A stretch of DNA of 53,208 bases, from assembly GCA_902624345.1 (NCBI GenBank), contig CACNXI010000003.1:1-53208 (forward strand), in the 5' to 3' direction. This stretch comes from an uncultured Pelagibacteraceae bacterium (GTDB lineage: Bacteria; Pseudomonadota; Alphaproteobacteria; Pelagibacterales; Pelagibacteraceae). Position numbers and translations under genes: made by a program. The notes below the pieces were generated by a model. That model was given only the letters and a program-made list of their open reading frames with translations, had not been told where the DNA came from and did no database searches. This document shows positions 1-11,485 of the stretch, in pieces. Every line of letters starts with the position of its first letter. Within the stretch, counting starts at the first letter, position 1.

Positions 1-147
1 AAGGCGACTTTAATAAGTTTACTCGGGTATAAAAATGCTGTTAAATATTCTTCTTATTTAAAAAATAGAATAATTTCTTCTTTAAGTAAGTATAAAAGTA
101 AAGATTTGATTGAAACTGTAGAGTTTGTGGTAAATAGAAAAAAATGA
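1..147 (+). CDS. ispA: C-terminal end of farnesyl/geranyl diphosphate synthase (IspA-like), truncated by window start
   Basis: Frame 1 reads [48 protein letters not shown], resembling the IspA C-terminus (KATYVSLLG...A.Y...R); adjacent to dxs, a common ispA-dxs order; stop overlaps the dxs ATG. Confidence 0.75.
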   Translation, partial: KATLISLLGYKNAVKYSSYLKNRIISSLSKYKSKDLIETVEFVVNRKK

Positions 148-2051
148 CAAAATATAAGTTTTTAGATAATGTAAATTTTCCATCGGATATAAAAAATTTA
201 AAATCCTCAGAATTGATTACCCTGTCAAAGGAGTTAAGAGAGGAATTGATAGAGGCTGTTTCATTTACAGGTGGTCATTTAGGTGCAGGTTTAGGAGTTG
301 TTGAGTTGACTGTAGCCTTACACCATGTTTTTGATACACCTAATGATAAAATAGTTTGGGACGTCGGCCACCAATCATATCCTCATAAAATTTTAACAGG
401 TCGTAAAAATAGAATCAAAACACTGAGACAAGGAAATGGACTATCTGGTTTCACAAAAAGATCTGAAAGTGAATATGATCCATTTGGTGCAGCACATAGC
501 TCAACATCAATTTCTGCAGCTTTAGGTATTGCTACTGCAAATAAACTTTCAAAAAAATCAGAAAATGTTGTTGCTGTTATTGGCGATGGAGCGATCAGTG
601 CTGGAATGGCTTATGAGGCTATGAACAATGCGGGCATATCAAAAACTAAAATGATAGTAATTTTAAATGATAACGACATGTCAATTGCGGAACCTGTGGG
701 TGCAATGAGAAGTTATTTAGCAAAATTATTGACTGGGAAAATATATTTTAGTCTAAGAGAGACTTTTAAATTAATTATTTCTGCCTTTTCCAAAAGATTT
801 TCAAAAAAAGCTGGAAAAGCAGAAGATTTTCTGAGGTCAGCAGTAACAGGCGGAACACTTTTTAATTCACTAGGTTTTTATTATGTTGGACCAATAGATG
901 GACATGATATTGATACTCTTGTCTCAGTTTTAAAAAATGCAAAGGATACTAACTTTGACGGTCCAATAATGATACATATTAAAACTGAAAAAGGAAAAGG
1001 TTATCAATTTGCAGAAAATTCAAAAGACAAATATCATGGTGTTTCGAAGTTTAATATAAAAACTGGTGTACAAGAAAAATCAAGTTCTAAAATTCCATCA
1101 TATACAAGTGTTTTTGCCAATACGTTAATTAAACACGCTGAGAGAGATAGTAAAATAATTGGTATCACTGCTGCGATGCCATCTGGTACTGGAATGGATT
1201 TATTTGCAAAAAAATTTCCAAATAGAATGTTTGATGTTGGTATTGCGGAACAACATGCAGTGACATTTTCTGCTGGTTTAGCTACAGAAGGATTCAAGCC
1301 TTATGCAGCAATTTACTCTACCTTTTTACAAAGAGCCTATGATCAGGTTGTTCACGATGTTGCAATTCAAAGTTTACCTGTCAGATTCGCTATAGACCGC
1401 GCAGGTCTTGTTGGTGCGGACGGTCCTACACATGCCGGATCTTTTGATATTACCTACTTATCAACCTTACCTAATTTTGTAGTTATGGCTCCAAGCGATG
1501 AGTCAGAATTAGTTAAAATGATTAATACCTCAGTTGACATTAATGATAAACCGTCAGCTTTTAGGTACCCTCGTGGAACTGGTATTGGTATTAAACTTCC
1601 CGAAATTAATGAAAGAATTGAAATTGGAAAAGGCAGGGTCATTAAAGAAGGTAAAGAAATTGCTTTAATTAATTTTGGTGCCCGTTTGCAAGAATGCCAA
1701 AAAGCTTTAAACAATCTTGAAAAAAAAGGTTTAAATCTTACCTTAATTGACGCAAGATTTTGTAAACCATTAGATGAAAATTTAATGTGGAATACAGCAA
1801 AGAATCATGAAGTTGTTATTTCAATTGAAGAAGGTTCAATTGGAGGTTTTGGATCTCATTTAAGTAAATTTTTATCAGAAAAAGGCTTATTAGAAAAAAT
1901 TAAATTTAGGTCGATGACTTTTCCTGACAAGTTTATTGATCAAGATAAACCTGATCTAATGTATCAGATTGCTGGCTTGGATAGCAAAGCTATCGAGGAA
2001 AAAGTTTATGAGGTTTTAGATTCTAAAATTGTTGTTCAGAAAAAAAACTAA
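144..2051 (+). CDS. dxs: 1-deoxy-D-xylulose-5-phosphate synthase
   Basis: 635 aa; [51 protein letters not shown] motifs. Confidence 0.97.
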   Translation: MTKYKFLDNVNFPSDIKNLKSSELITLSKELREELIEAVSFTGGHLGAGLGVVELTVALHHVFDTPNDKIVWDVGHQSYPHKILTGRKNRIKTLRQGNGLSGFTKRSESEYDPFGAAHSSTSISAALGIATANKLSKKSENVVAVIGDGAISAGMAYEAMNNAGISKTKMIVILNDNDMSIAEPVGAMRSYLAKLLTGKIYFSLRETFKLIISAFSKRFSKKAGKAEDFLRSAVTGGTLFNSLGFYYVGPIDGHDIDTLVSVLKNAKDTNFDGPIMIHIKTEKGKGYQFAENSKDKYHGVSKFNIKTGVQEKSSSKIPSYTSVFANTLIKHAERDSKIIGITAAMPSGTGMDLFAKKFPNRMFDVGIAEQHAVTFSAGLATEGFKPYAAIYSTFLQRAYDQVVHDVAIQSLPVRFAIDRAGLVGADGPTHAGSFDITYLSTLPNFVVMAPSDESELVKMINTSVDINDKPSAFRYPRGTGIGIKLPEINERIEIGKGRVIKEGKEIALINFGARLQECQKALNNLEKKGLNLTLIDARFCKPLDENLMWNTAKNHEVVISIEEGSIGGFGSHLSKFLSEKGLLEKIKFRSMTFPDKFIDQDKPDLMYQIAGLDSKAIEEKVYEVLDSKIVVQKKN

Positions 2052-3133
2052 GACTCACACTGGGCTTTGTGCATCAAAAAATGATCCAATAAAACACAAT
2101 GCATCATCGCTTCACCTATTGGGACAGCTCTAATTCCAACACAAGGATCATGTCGACCTCGTACTGATATATTTGTATTTTTCCCAAATTTATCAATAGT
2201 TTTTCTTGAGTTAAGAATTGAAGATGTCGGTTTTACTGCGAAAGATACTTTTATTTGTTGACCACTTGAAATACCACCAAGAATTCCACCCGCATTGTTA
2301 GATTTGAAAACTGTTTTATTCCCTTTTTGTCTTATCTCATCAGAATTCTGTTCACCAGTTAATTGCGCAACATCCATTCCAGTTCCGATGTTGACACCTT
2401 TTACAGCATTGATACTCATCATAGCTGAAGCTAAATCCATATCTAATTTTGAGTAAATAGGCGCGCCTAGTCCAGATGGCACTCCATTGGCTCTTAATTC
2501 TATGACTGCACCACAAGATGAGCCAGACTTTCGAATTGCCAATAAATATTTTTCCCATAATTTTAAAACTTTTTTGTCAGGACAGAAAAATGGATTTTTT
2601 TCTATAAATTTATTGTTCCATGCAGATACATCACACCCCAAAATTCCAAGTTGGATAACCGCACCTTTAACGTAATATTTTTTCCCAATTTTTTTTTCTA
2701 AAACTTTTTTTGCAATTGCACCCGCGGCTACTCTAGCTGCAGTCTCTCTCGCTGATTGCCTACCACCTCCTCTGAAGTCTCTTATGCCGTATTTTTTAAA
2801 GTAAGTTAGATCAGCGTGTCCAGGACGAAATTTATTTTTGATAGTCTCATAGTCTCTTGATTTCATATCCTTATTGTAAATAATCATTAATATTGGTGTA
2901 CCAGTTGTCTCACCATTAAATACTCCTGACAAGATTTCAACTTTATCATCTTCTTTTCTTTGAGTAGTAAATTTAGATTGTCCAGGTTTTCTTTTATTTA
3001 GTTCTTTTTGTATGTCTTTTTCAGATATTTTTATTCTCGGGGGACATCCATCAACCACACATCCAATAGCTGGTCCATGAGATTCACCCCAAGTAGTGAA
3101 ACGAAATAACTTTCCAAATGTATTAAATGACAT
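2048..3133 (-). CDS. aroC: Chorismate synthase
   Basis: 361 aa; N-terminal [59 protein letters not shown]. Confidence 0.97.
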   Translation of the reverse strand: MSFNTFGKLFRFTTWGESHGPAIGCVVDGCPPRIKISEKDIQKELNKRKPGQSKFTTQRKEDDKVEILSGVFNGETTGTPILMIIYNKDMKSRDYETIKNKFRPGHADLTYFKKYGIRDFRGGGRQSARETAARVAAGAIAKKVLEKKIGKKYYVKGAVIQLGILGCDVSAWNNKFIEKNPFFCPDKKVLKLWEKYLLAIRKSGSSCGAVIELRANGVPSGLGAPIYSKLDMDLASAMMSINAVKGVNIGTGMDVAQLTGEQNSDEIRQKGNKTVFKSNNAGGILGGISSGQQIKVSFAVKPTSSILNSRKTIDKFGKNTNISVRGRHDPCVGIRAVPIGEAMMHCVLLDHFLMHKAQCES

Positions 3134-3165
3134 TATTCTATTATATAAATTATTTTGTTAAAATT

Positions 3166-3792
3166 ATGAATGAAAAAAATTCACTTGGACTAGATATTTG
3201 TTTTAAAGATGAGGATAACCCAGTAAATCTCTTCAAAGAATGGTTTAAAAAGGCTGAAACCACCGAACCTAATGATCCAAATGCATTATCATTAGCAACA
3301 GCTGACAAAAGCGGGAGACCTAAAGTGAGAATGGTTCTCTTAAAAGGCTTTAGCGATGATGGTTTTACTTTTTACACAAACTTCAATAGTTCTAAAGGCA
3401 AGGATCTTAAAGAAAACCCTAAGGCATCAATGTGTTTTCATTGGAAAAGTCTTTTAAGACAAATTAGGATTTACGGTAATGTTGTTCAAGTTTCTGACAA
3501 AGAAGCTGATGAATATTATAATTCAAGAGCATATGGGAGCAGAATAGGAGCGTGGGCCTCAAATCAAAGTGAAGTTTTAGAAAGCAGAAAGTCACTTGAT
3601 GAATCAATTGAAAAATTCAAAAAAAAGTTTCGTGATGAGAACAAAGTTCCAAGACCACCTAATTGGTCTGGATGGAGATTGGTACCTGAAGAAATTGAGT
3701 TTTGGCGCGATGGAGATAATAGAATTCATGAAAGATTGAAATACGTTAAGAATAATGGAAAAGGCTGGAAAAGATTTTTATTAAATCCTTAA
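3166..3792 (+). CDS. pdxH: Pyridoxamine 5'-phosphate oxidase
   Basis: RMVLLKGFSDDGFTFYTNFNSSKG, SRIGAWASNQSEVL, C-terminal RLVPEEIEFWRDGDNRIHERLKY; start moved to the internal ATG at 3166 (ORF track starts at 3127). Confidence 0.95.
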   Translation: MNEKNSLGLDICFKDEDNPVNLFKEWFKKAETTEPNDPNALSLATADKSGRPKVRMVLLKGFSDDGFTFYTNFNSSKGKDLKENPKASMCFHWKSLLRQIRIYGNVVQVSDKEADEYYNSRAYGSRIGAWASNQSEVLESRKSLDESIEKFKKKFRDENKVPRPPNWSGWRLVPEEIEFWRDGDNRIHERLKYVKNNGKGWKRFLLNP

Positions 3793-4802
3793 AAAGATCT
3801 TTCAATACTAAAAGATGTCAAATTTTTTAGAATATTTTTTTGCTCAGAACTTTCAAAGACATTTAAAGAGCTAGATGCTAAAGAAATAAAATGGTCAGCT
3901 TTTTTGTAACATTGTTTAATAACGTCATATTTTTTTATGATATCTAATGTGTATTTTAGGTCGTTTTCAGTTCTTTCTTTTTTGGAAAAAAATTCTTTAA
4001 GCATATCTCTCTCACTTTTTTTACATTGCTGATTCAATATAATTATAGGCAAAGTGATTTTACCCTCATAAAAATCTTTTCCAATTGTTTTTCCAAATTT
4101 TTTCAGATCAGAATTATAATCTAGTGTATCGTCAGCTATCTGAAAAGTTACTCCAAGATTTTTTCCATAAGAAGATAATGCTTCTTTTGCCTTTTCATCT
4201 TTATTACCCAATATCGCTCCAACCTTGCATGCAGCAGAAAATAGCGCTGCAGTTTTGGAGGTGATAATCTTTAAGTATGTCTCTTCGACTGTATCTATTT
4301 CTGATTTGTGTTGAAGTTGTAAAACTTCACCTTGTGCTATTTTTGCAGAAGTTGCTGATAATAACCTTAAAACCTCCAAATTTCCATCTTCAACCATCAT
4401 TTCAAAACATCTACTTAAAAGATAATCACCAACTAAGATTGATGCATGATTTCCCCAGATGGAATTTATTGTTTTTTTTCCTCTTCTAATCTCTCCGTTA
4501 TCGAGAACATCATCGTGCATCAATGTTGCGGCATGAATTAATTCTACACATGCAGCTAGATTTATATCTCGACCACCTTTTAAATACCCACAAAGTTTTG
4601 AACTACTTAAAGTCAACATGGCTCTTAATTTTTTACCACCCGTGTCTAGATTATAGTTAGTCATTTTCTCCACCAAAGACACATCACTTATAAGTCTGTT
4701 TTTTATCTTCTCTTCAACTAGAATAATCTTGTCATCGACTGAATTTTTTAAATCGAGATATGCGTTATTAACTTTATTTTTTAATTGAATTACTGAGCCC
4801 AT
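3789..4802 (-). CDS. ispB: Polyprenyl (octaprenyl/decaprenyl-type) diphosphate synthase
   Basis: 337 aa; first Asp-rich motif LMHDDVLDNGEIRRG and second QIADDTLDY; GGKKLRAMLTLSS. Confidence 0.9.
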   Translation of the reverse strand: MGSVIQLKNKVNNAYLDLKNSVDDKIILVEEKIKNRLISDVSLVEKMTNYNLDTGGKKLRAMLTLSSSKLCGYLKGGRDINLAACVELIHAATLMHDDVLDNGEIRRGKKTINSIWGNHASILVGDYLLSRCFEMMVEDGNLEVLRLLSATSAKIAQGEVLQLQHKSEIDTVEETYLKIITSKTAALFSAACKVGAILGNKDEKAKEALSSYGKNLGVTFQIADDTLDYNSDLKKFGKTIGKDFYEGKITLPIIILNQQCKKSERDMLKEFFSKKERTENDLKYTLDIIKKYDVIKQCYKKADHFISLASSSLNVFESSEQKNILKNLTSFSIERSF

Positions 4803-4913
4803 TGCTAAGAAACTATTATAATAGAAGATATTTTATACTTATCAATTGACGCACCTAAAACTTCAACTATAAGTAGACTTTATATTAATCTAAAAATTCT
4901 ATAAGCATACTTC

Positions 4914-5720
4914 ATGTTATCTTTTTTCAAAAAAAAAAAAATCATCCCCCACATAAGATTAACTGGTGTTATTGGAAACGCTGGAAGATTTAAACAAGGA
5001 ATTGATTTTGCTGGCCAAGAAGAATTGATAAAAAAAGCATTTTCGATAAAAAAATCTTTAGCCGTTGCAATATCGATAAACTCTCCAGGCGGTTCACCAG
5101 TCCAATCTCACTTAATATACGACTTCATTAGAGCTCAGGCTAAAAAAAATAAAAAAAAGGTAATTGTTTTCGCAGAAGATGTTGCTGCTTCAGGAGGTTA
5201 CTTGATTGCATGTGCTGGAGATGAGATTTATGCTAATTCAAGTTCAATTGTTGGTTCAATTGGCGTTATTTATGCTTCTTTTGGTTTTAAGGATCTTATT
5301 CAAAAGGTAGGTGTAGAAAGAAGAGTTTATACTGCAGGAAAAAACAAAAGTACTTTAGACCCTTTTGTGGATGCGAAAGAAGAAGATATTAAAAGATTAA
5401 AAAATATTCAACTTGAATTGCACAAAGATTTTATAAATGTAGTGGAGACAAGCAGGGGTGCAAAACTTAAAAAAGATAAAGGAATAGAATTATTTTCTGG
5501 AGAGTTTTGGTCCGGGTCTAAATCAAAAGAACTTGGCTTAATTGACGGTATAGGAAACGCAAATCAAATTTTAAAAGATAAGTTTGGTGACGATGTAATA
5601 ATTAAAAAGTTTGAAAAAAGCAAAGGATGGTTGGCAAAAAGAATTTCATCAGAGAATCAAATCGATAAGATAGCAAATGTAATTGAAGAAAGATCTATCT
5701 GGCAAAGATATGGCCTCTAA
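4914..5720 (+). CDS. Signal peptide peptidase SppA/SohB-like S49 protease
   Basis: [13 protein letters not shown] and [33 protein letters not shown] active-site regions. Confidence 0.9.
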   Translation: MLSFFKKKKIIPHIRLTGVIGNAGRFKQGIDFAGQEELIKKAFSIKKSLAVAISINSPGGSPVQSHLIYDFIRAQAKKNKKKVIVFAEDVAASGGYLIACAGDEIYANSSSIVGSIGVIYASFGFKDLIQKVGVERRVYTAGKNKSTLDPFVDAKEEDIKRLKNIQLELHKDFINVVETSRGAKLKKDKGIELFSGEFWSGSKSKELGLIDGIGNANQILKDKFGDDVIIKKFEKSKGWLAKRISSENQIDKIANVIEERSIWQRYGL

Positions 5721-6585
5721 AAAAGAAAATTCAAAAATACAAACCTTCCAAGATACAATTTTTAATTTGCAAAAATTTTGGGCAAAACACGGTTGTGTAA
5801 TTTTACAACCATATGATATGGAAGTCGGGGCGGGCACATTTCATCCTGCGACTACTTTAAGGTCTCTTGGTCCTAAACCGTGGAGATCTGCTTATGTACA
5901 ACCTTCAAGAAGACCAACTGACGGAAGATATGGAGAAAATCCAAATAGACTTCAACATTATTATCAATTCCAAGTGATTATAAAACCATCGCCAAAAAAT
6001 ATTAAAAAATTATATCTAAGCAGTCTTAATGCCGTTGGAATAAAACATAATGATCATGATATTAGATTTGTTGAAGACGATTGGGAAAGTCCAACACTGG
6101 GTGCGGCAGGGTTAGGTTGGGAAGTTTGGTGCGATGGAATGGAAATTACCCAATTTACTTATTTTCAAAAAATGGCTGGGATAGATTGCAAACCTATTTC
6201 TGTGGAGCTTACTTATGGTTTAGAACGATTATGTATGTTTACCCAAAAGAAAAAAAATGTATTTGACTTAGTATGGAATGATGAAGGTATCCTTTATAAA
6301 GATGTTTTTTTACAAGCTGAAAAAGAATTTTCATCTTACAATTTTGATTTTGCAAATGTTGAGAACCTGTTTAAATTTTTTGATATGCTGGAAAAAGAAA
6401 CCAAATTTTTGTTAGAAAAAAAACTCTCACTTCCTGCCTATGATCAGTGTTTAAAAGCAAGTCATGTTTTTAATATTTTAGATGCTAGAGGTGCGATTAG
6501 CGTAGCGCAAAGAGCAGAGTTTATTGCTAGAATTAGAGATTTGACCAAAGGTGTGGGTCAAGTATGGGTAGATAGCCAAAAATAA
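5710..6585 (+). CDS. glyQ: Glycine--tRNA ligase alpha subunit
   Basis: [46 protein letters not shown]; internal ATG at 5710 used, ORF track starts at 5683. Confidence 0.97.
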   Translation: MASKKENSKIQTFQDTIFNLQKFWAKHGCVILQPYDMEVGAGTFHPATTLRSLGPKPWRSAYVQPSRRPTDGRYGENPNRLQHYYQFQVIIKPSPKNIKKLYLSSLNAVGIKHNDHDIRFVEDDWESPTLGAAGLGWEVWCDGMEITQFTYFQKMAGIDCKPISVELTYGLERLCMFTQKKKNVFDLVWNDEGILYKDVFLQAEKEFSSYNFDFANVENLFKFFDMLEKETKFLLEKKLSLPAYDQCLKASHVFNILDARGAISVAQRAEFIARIRDLTKGVGQVWVDSQK

Positions 6586-6586
6586 A

Positions 6587-8656
6587 ATGTCTGAATTTTT
6601 TTTAGAATTATTTAGCGAAGAAATTCCTGCAACTTTACAGAAAACAGCTAGAGAAAATCTACAAAAAAATTTTGTAGATTTTCTGAAAAAAGAAGAAATT
6701 AAATTTAAAGATAGTATTTCTGTTCTATCAACTCCAAATAGGTTAGTTGTTTACTGCGAAAACATTTCTCAAAAGATTATAAAACCAGAGGCCGAAATAA
6801 GAGGTCCGAGTGTAAATGCGCCTGAACAAGCGCTAAATGGTTTTATAAAATCTAATAATATAACTAAAGAAGAAACCTTTATAAGAAAAACAGATAAAGG
6901 AGAGTTTTATTTTTTTAAAAAACCCGCTCAAACAGTAGAGACAAAATCTATTTTGCAAAAAAATTTACCAAAAATTCTTGATGAAATCTCTTGGAAAAAA
7001 TCAATGAGATGGGGTGATCATGATTTGTACTGGGGTAGACCATTAAAATCCATCCTTGCTTGTTTTGATAATAAAGTTTTAGAATTTAACTATCATCATT
7101 TAAATTCGTCCAATTTTACCTATTTGGACAAAGACTTTGAGGAAAAAACAAGTAAATTTTTGAGTTTTAAAACCTACATAGAATTTTTCAAGAGCAAAGG
7201 TATTATATTGGATCATAACAAAAGACAGGAATTTATTGAAAATCAATTATTAAAAAAGACTAAATTAGACAGGTTAAAGTTAACCCCAAACAAAAAATTA
7301 CTAAGTGAAGTAACAAATATTGTTGAAAAACCCAATATAATTAAATGTAAATTTGACAAAAAATTTTTAAAGATTCCTAAAGAAATATTAGTCTCAACTA
7401 TGGAAGTTCATCAAAAGTATTTTCCAACCTTTGATAGTAAAGAAAATTTAACAAATGTTTTCTTTGTAGTTGCAGACAATAAAGACCCAAAAGGTTTAAT
7501 TAAATTAGGGAATGAGCGAGTAGTCGAAGCCCGTTTAAATGATGCTCAATTTTTCTGGGATAAAAATAAAACAAAAAATTTAGTTAAAGGAATATCAGAT
7601 CTAAAAAACGTAAATTATTTTGAAGGATTAGGAACTTACTTTGATAAAACTCAAAGATTAAGAAAGCTCGGATCGCTAATATCTGATGAACTTTTAATTA
7701 GTAAAGAAAAAGTTGAAGTAGCATCTTCTGTTTGCAAAGTAGACCTAGTGTCTGATTTAGTTGGAGAATTCCCTGAACTTCAAGGTGTAATGGGCGGCCA
7801 CTTTGCTAAAACTCAAGGTTTCGATAACGAAATTTGTTTGGCCATTAGTGAACATTACTTACCACTAGGCCCAGAGACAAAGACACCAAAAAAACCTTAC
7901 TCAGTCACTTTAGCTTTAAGTGATAAAATAGATACCTTAGTTGGCTTTTTTATAATAAATTTAAAACCATCTAGTTCAAAGGATCCGTTCGCATTAAGAA
8001 GGTCAGCAATTGGTCTTATAAGACTAATAATAGAAAATAAATTAGAGATTAAATTAAAAGATTTAATAAATTATTCTTGTGTTTTGTTTGCTGAACAAGA
8101 TTTAGATTTTGACATTAAGACTGTCCAACAAGATCTGTTTAATTTTTTTTCTGAAAGACTTAAATTTTATATGAAAGAAAAAAAAGTAAGATCGGATATT
8201 ATAGAATGCTCAATAAATAGTTATAGTGCAGATCAAATTTATAGAATTTATAATAAGGCATTTATTTTAAATAAATTAATCGATAAAAATATTGGTCAAG
8301 ATGTAATTTTTTCTTACAAAAGAGCATCCAATATTCTATCAAACGAAATATCTAAAAATAAGATTGAATTAGAAAATTCGACTGATCCAGGTTTATTCAA
8401 AAATGATTTTGAAAAAAAACTATACAAAAAAATACAAGAAATAAGAAAATATTTTACAAGCTTAGGTAGTCACGAGGACTGTAAAAAAACTTTAGAGGTT
8501 TTAGCTGATGCAAAAACTGATGTTTCTAACTTCTTTGATAATGTGATAGTCAACGATGAAGATGAAGCAATAAAAAAAAATCGTTTGGAACTTATGCAAT
8601 TGTTATGTAAAACGTTCAATAATTATTTAAATTTTTCTAATATTGAAAGTGCATAA
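6587..8656 (+). CDS. glyS: Glycine--tRNA ligase beta subunit
   Basis: 689 aa; FFLELFSEEIPATLQ, LVGEFPELQGVMGGHFAKTQG; directly follows glyQ. Confidence 0.97.
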   Translation: MSEFFLELFSEEIPATLQKTARENLQKNFVDFLKKEEIKFKDSISVLSTPNRLVVYCENISQKIIKPEAEIRGPSVNAPEQALNGFIKSNNITKEETFIRKTDKGEFYFFKKPAQTVETKSILQKNLPKILDEISWKKSMRWGDHDLYWGRPLKSILACFDNKVLEFNYHHLNSSNFTYLDKDFEEKTSKFLSFKTYIEFFKSKGIILDHNKRQEFIENQLLKKTKLDRLKLTPNKKLLSEVTNIVEKPNIIKCKFDKKFLKIPKEILVSTMEVHQKYFPTFDSKENLTNVFFVVADNKDPKGLIKLGNERVVEARLNDAQFFWDKNKTKNLVKGISDLKNVNYFEGLGTYFDKTQRLRKLGSLISDELLISKEKVEVASSVCKVDLVSDLVGEFPELQGVMGGHFAKTQGFDNEICLAISEHYLPLGPETKTPKKPYSVTLALSDKIDTLVGFFIINLKPSSSKDPFALRRSAIGLIRLIIENKLEIKLKDLINYSCVLFAEQDLDFDIKTVQQDLFNFFSERLKFYMKEKKVRSDIIECSINSYSADQIYRIYNKAFILNKLIDKNIGQDVIFSYKRASNILSNEISKNKIELENSTDPGLFKNDFEKKLYKKIQEIRKYFTSLGSHEDCKKTLEVLADAKTDVSNFFDNVIVNDEDEAIKKNRLELMQLLCKTFNNYLNFSNIESA

Positions 8657-11316
8657 TGAACAATTTAGTTTTTAATTTTAAATCAAAAAAAATAAAAAAA
8701 ATAAAGAACCCAAAGTTTATCTTAGGTGGTAAAGGAGCAAATCTAGCTCAAATGGGAAAACTTGGTTTACCCGTTCCTCCTGGATTTACAATATCAACAG
8801 GGTTTTGTGAAATATTTTATAAAAACAATAAAAAACTTAATTCAAAACTTATTAAATCTATTAAGCAAGAATTAAAACAAATTGAAAAAGAAAGTGGAAA
8901 AAAATTTGGTGATCTAGATAATCCATTACTAGTATCAGTAAGGTCAGGCGCAAGAGTTTCAATGCCTGGGATGATGGATACAATTTTAAATTTAGGTTTA
9001 AATGATGAAACTGTCAAAGCTCTCGCAAAAAAAACTTCCAATATGAGGTTTGCAAAAGATAGCTATAGAAGATTCATTCAAATGTATTCTAATGTGGTGC
9101 TTGGAGTAGAAAGTTATAATTTTGAGGAATTAATTGAAAATTATAAGTTAACTAAGGGCGTTTTGTTAGATACCGATCTAGATGAAAATGATTGGGATGG
9201 TCTTATTGATGACTTTAAAAATGTTGTTAAAGAAAAGACTAAAAAACAATTCCCTCAAGATGTCTATGAACAATTGTTTGGAGCTATTTCAGCAGTTTTT
9301 TTGTCATGGGAAAGTAACCGTGCAAAAGTTTATAGAAAATTAAATCAAATACCTTCTGCATGGGGAACAGCTGTAAACGTTCAATCAATGGTTTTTGGAA
9401 ACATGGGTAATGATTGTGCAACAGGTGTTGTTTTTACTAGGAACCCATCAAATGGAAAAAATGAAATTTATGGAGAATATCTTATTAATGCCCAAGGGGA
9501 GGATGTTGTAGCTGGTACAAGAACACCAAACTATATAACAAAAAAAGCAAATAAAGACTCAAACTCAAAAGGTAAATCAATGGAAGAGGCCATGCCAAAA
9601 GTTTATACCCAACTTAAAAAAATTCTCAAACTTTTAGAAAGACATTATAAAGATATGCAAGATGTAGAATTCACAGTTGAAAATTCTAAATTGTGGATGC
9701 TTCAAACAAGATCTGGAAAAAGAACTGCAAAATCAGCTGTAAAAATAGCCGTAGACATGGTTAAAGAAAAATTAATAACAAAAAAAGAGGCAGTCTTAAG
9801 AGTCGACCCCAACACTTTAGACACACTTCTTCATCCCACATTAGACGAAACAAAAGAAGTTAAAACTATTGCTAAGGGTTTACCCGCGTCTCCAGGTGCA
9901 ACAAGTGGAAAGGTTGTTTTTTCATCTGATGAAGCAGAAAGATTAAATGGGATGATGCAAGACACAATACTTGTAAGAGTAGAAACTTCACCTGAAGATA
10001 TCCATGGTATGCATGCTGCAAAAGGTATTTTAACTGCTCGTGGAGGAATGACTAGTCATGCTGCTGTTGTTGCAAGAGGTATGGGAAGACCATGTGTATC
10101 TGGTTCAAGTGAAATTGATATTAATTATGAACAAAAAATATTTAGAACTTCGTCAAATGTAGAAGTAAAAGAGGGAGATGTAATTACAATTGACGGATCT
10201 ACAGGTAGGGTAATCTTAGATAAAGTTCCAACTATAAAGCCAGAGATCTCAGGTGACTTTTCAAAGTTAATGAGTTGGGCTGATAGTTACAGAAAATTAA
10301 AAGTAAGAACAAACTCTGAGACCCCTCTCGATACAAAAACAGCAAGAGAATTTGGAGCTGAGGGGATTGGTCTTTGTAGAACTGAGCATATGTTTTTTGA
10401 CGAAGATAGAATTTTGTCTGTAAGAGAAATGATTTTATCAAAAACTATAGAAGATAGAAATAAGGCTTTGGCAAAATTATTACCTCATCAAAAAAATGAC
10501 TTTATACAAATTTTTGAAATAATGAATGGTCTTCCAGTAACAGTTAGACTGCTTGATCCACCTTTACATGAATTTTTACCCAAAAATGATAAAGAAATAG
10601 GGGACCTTAGCTCAGTAACAGGTTTAAATGCCAATGAAATACGATCTAGGACAGAGGAATTACATGAACATAATCCAATGCTTGGACATAGAGGTTGTAG
10701 GCTAGGCATATCTTTTCCAGAAATTTACGAAATGCAATGTAGAGCAATTTTTGAAGCTTTAGTTGAATGTAAAAAAAAGAAACTCAAATCTACATTGCCA
10801 GAAATTATGATACCTCTTGTATCAACTGAGGCTGAAATCAAAATAATGAAAGATTTAGTAATTAGAGTTGCTAAAAAAGTTCAGGATGAAAATAATACTA
10901 AAATAAGCTTCTTGGTAGGAACCATGATTGAACTTCCAAGAGCAGCCATTAAAGCAAAAGATATTGCAAAACATGCTGAATTCTTTAGTTTCGGTACAAA
11001 TGATTTAACTCAAACAACTTTTGGTATAAGCAGAGATGACAGTGGAAAATTTTTAAATGATTATATTGAAAATAAGATATTTGACATTGATCCCTTTGTT
11101 TCTATAGACGAAGGTGTAGGAGATTTAATCGAAATAGCTACGTTAAAAGGTAGAAAACAAAATAAAAAAATTAAACTTGGAATTTGTGGAGAACATGGTG
11201 GAGATCCTAAAAGTATAAATTTTTGTTCAAAAACTGGATTGAATTATGTCTCTTGTTCACCTTACAGAGTTCCAGTCGCGCGTTTAGCAGCTGCTCAGGC
11301 TGAGATTAAAAAATAG
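8656..11316 (+). CDS. ppdK: Pyruvate, phosphate dikinase
   Basis: 886 aa; LGGKGANLAQMGKLGLPVPPGFTI, GGMTSHAAVVARGMGRPCVSG, C-terminal GICGEHGGDPKSINFC. Confidence 0.96.
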   Translation: MNNLVFNFKSKKIKKIKNPKFILGGKGANLAQMGKLGLPVPPGFTISTGFCEIFYKNNKKLNSKLIKSIKQELKQIEKESGKKFGDLDNPLLVSVRSGARVSMPGMMDTILNLGLNDETVKALAKKTSNMRFAKDSYRRFIQMYSNVVLGVESYNFEELIENYKLTKGVLLDTDLDENDWDGLIDDFKNVVKEKTKKQFPQDVYEQLFGAISAVFLSWESNRAKVYRKLNQIPSAWGTAVNVQSMVFGNMGNDCATGVVFTRNPSNGKNEIYGEYLINAQGEDVVAGTRTPNYITKKANKDSNSKGKSMEEAMPKVYTQLKKILKLLERHYKDMQDVEFTVENSKLWMLQTRSGKRTAKSAVKIAVDMVKEKLITKKEAVLRVDPNTLDTLLHPTLDETKEVKTIAKGLPASPGATSGKVVFSSDEAERLNGMMQDTILVRVETSPEDIHGMHAAKGILTARGGMTSHAAVVARGMGRPCVSGSSEIDINYEQKIFRTSSNVEVKEGDVITIDGSTGRVILDKVPTIKPEISGDFSKLMSWADSYRKLKVRTNSETPLDTKTAREFGAEGIGLCRTEHMFFDEDRILSVREMILSKTIEDRNKALAKLLPHQKNDFIQIFEIMNGLPVTVRLLDPPLHEFLPKNDKEIGDLSSVTGLNANEIRSRTEELHEHNPMLGHRGCRLGISFPEIYEMQCRAIFEALVECKKKKLKSTLPEIMIPLVSTEAEIKIMKDLVIRVAKKVQDENNTKISFLVGTMIELPRAAIKAKDIAKHAEFFSFGTNDLTQTTFGISRDDSGKFLNDYIENKIFDIDPFVSIDEGVGDLIEIATLKGRKQNKKIKLGICGEHGGDPKSINFCSKTGLNYVSCSPYRVPVARLAAAQAEIKK

Positions 11317-11485
11317 CAAACTTTCCTTATTATTAGAAATGTGTCCTAAGTTGTAATATTGTCTTAAGCACCTTTTTAGGTTGAATTATTGTTTTAAAAC
11401 CCAAAAAGCACAGCAAAGTGCTATTTAGAAAATTTTTTGATTTGATTTTAAAGGCGTATTCAGTACTTTTCTTTTAAAGGCATTT

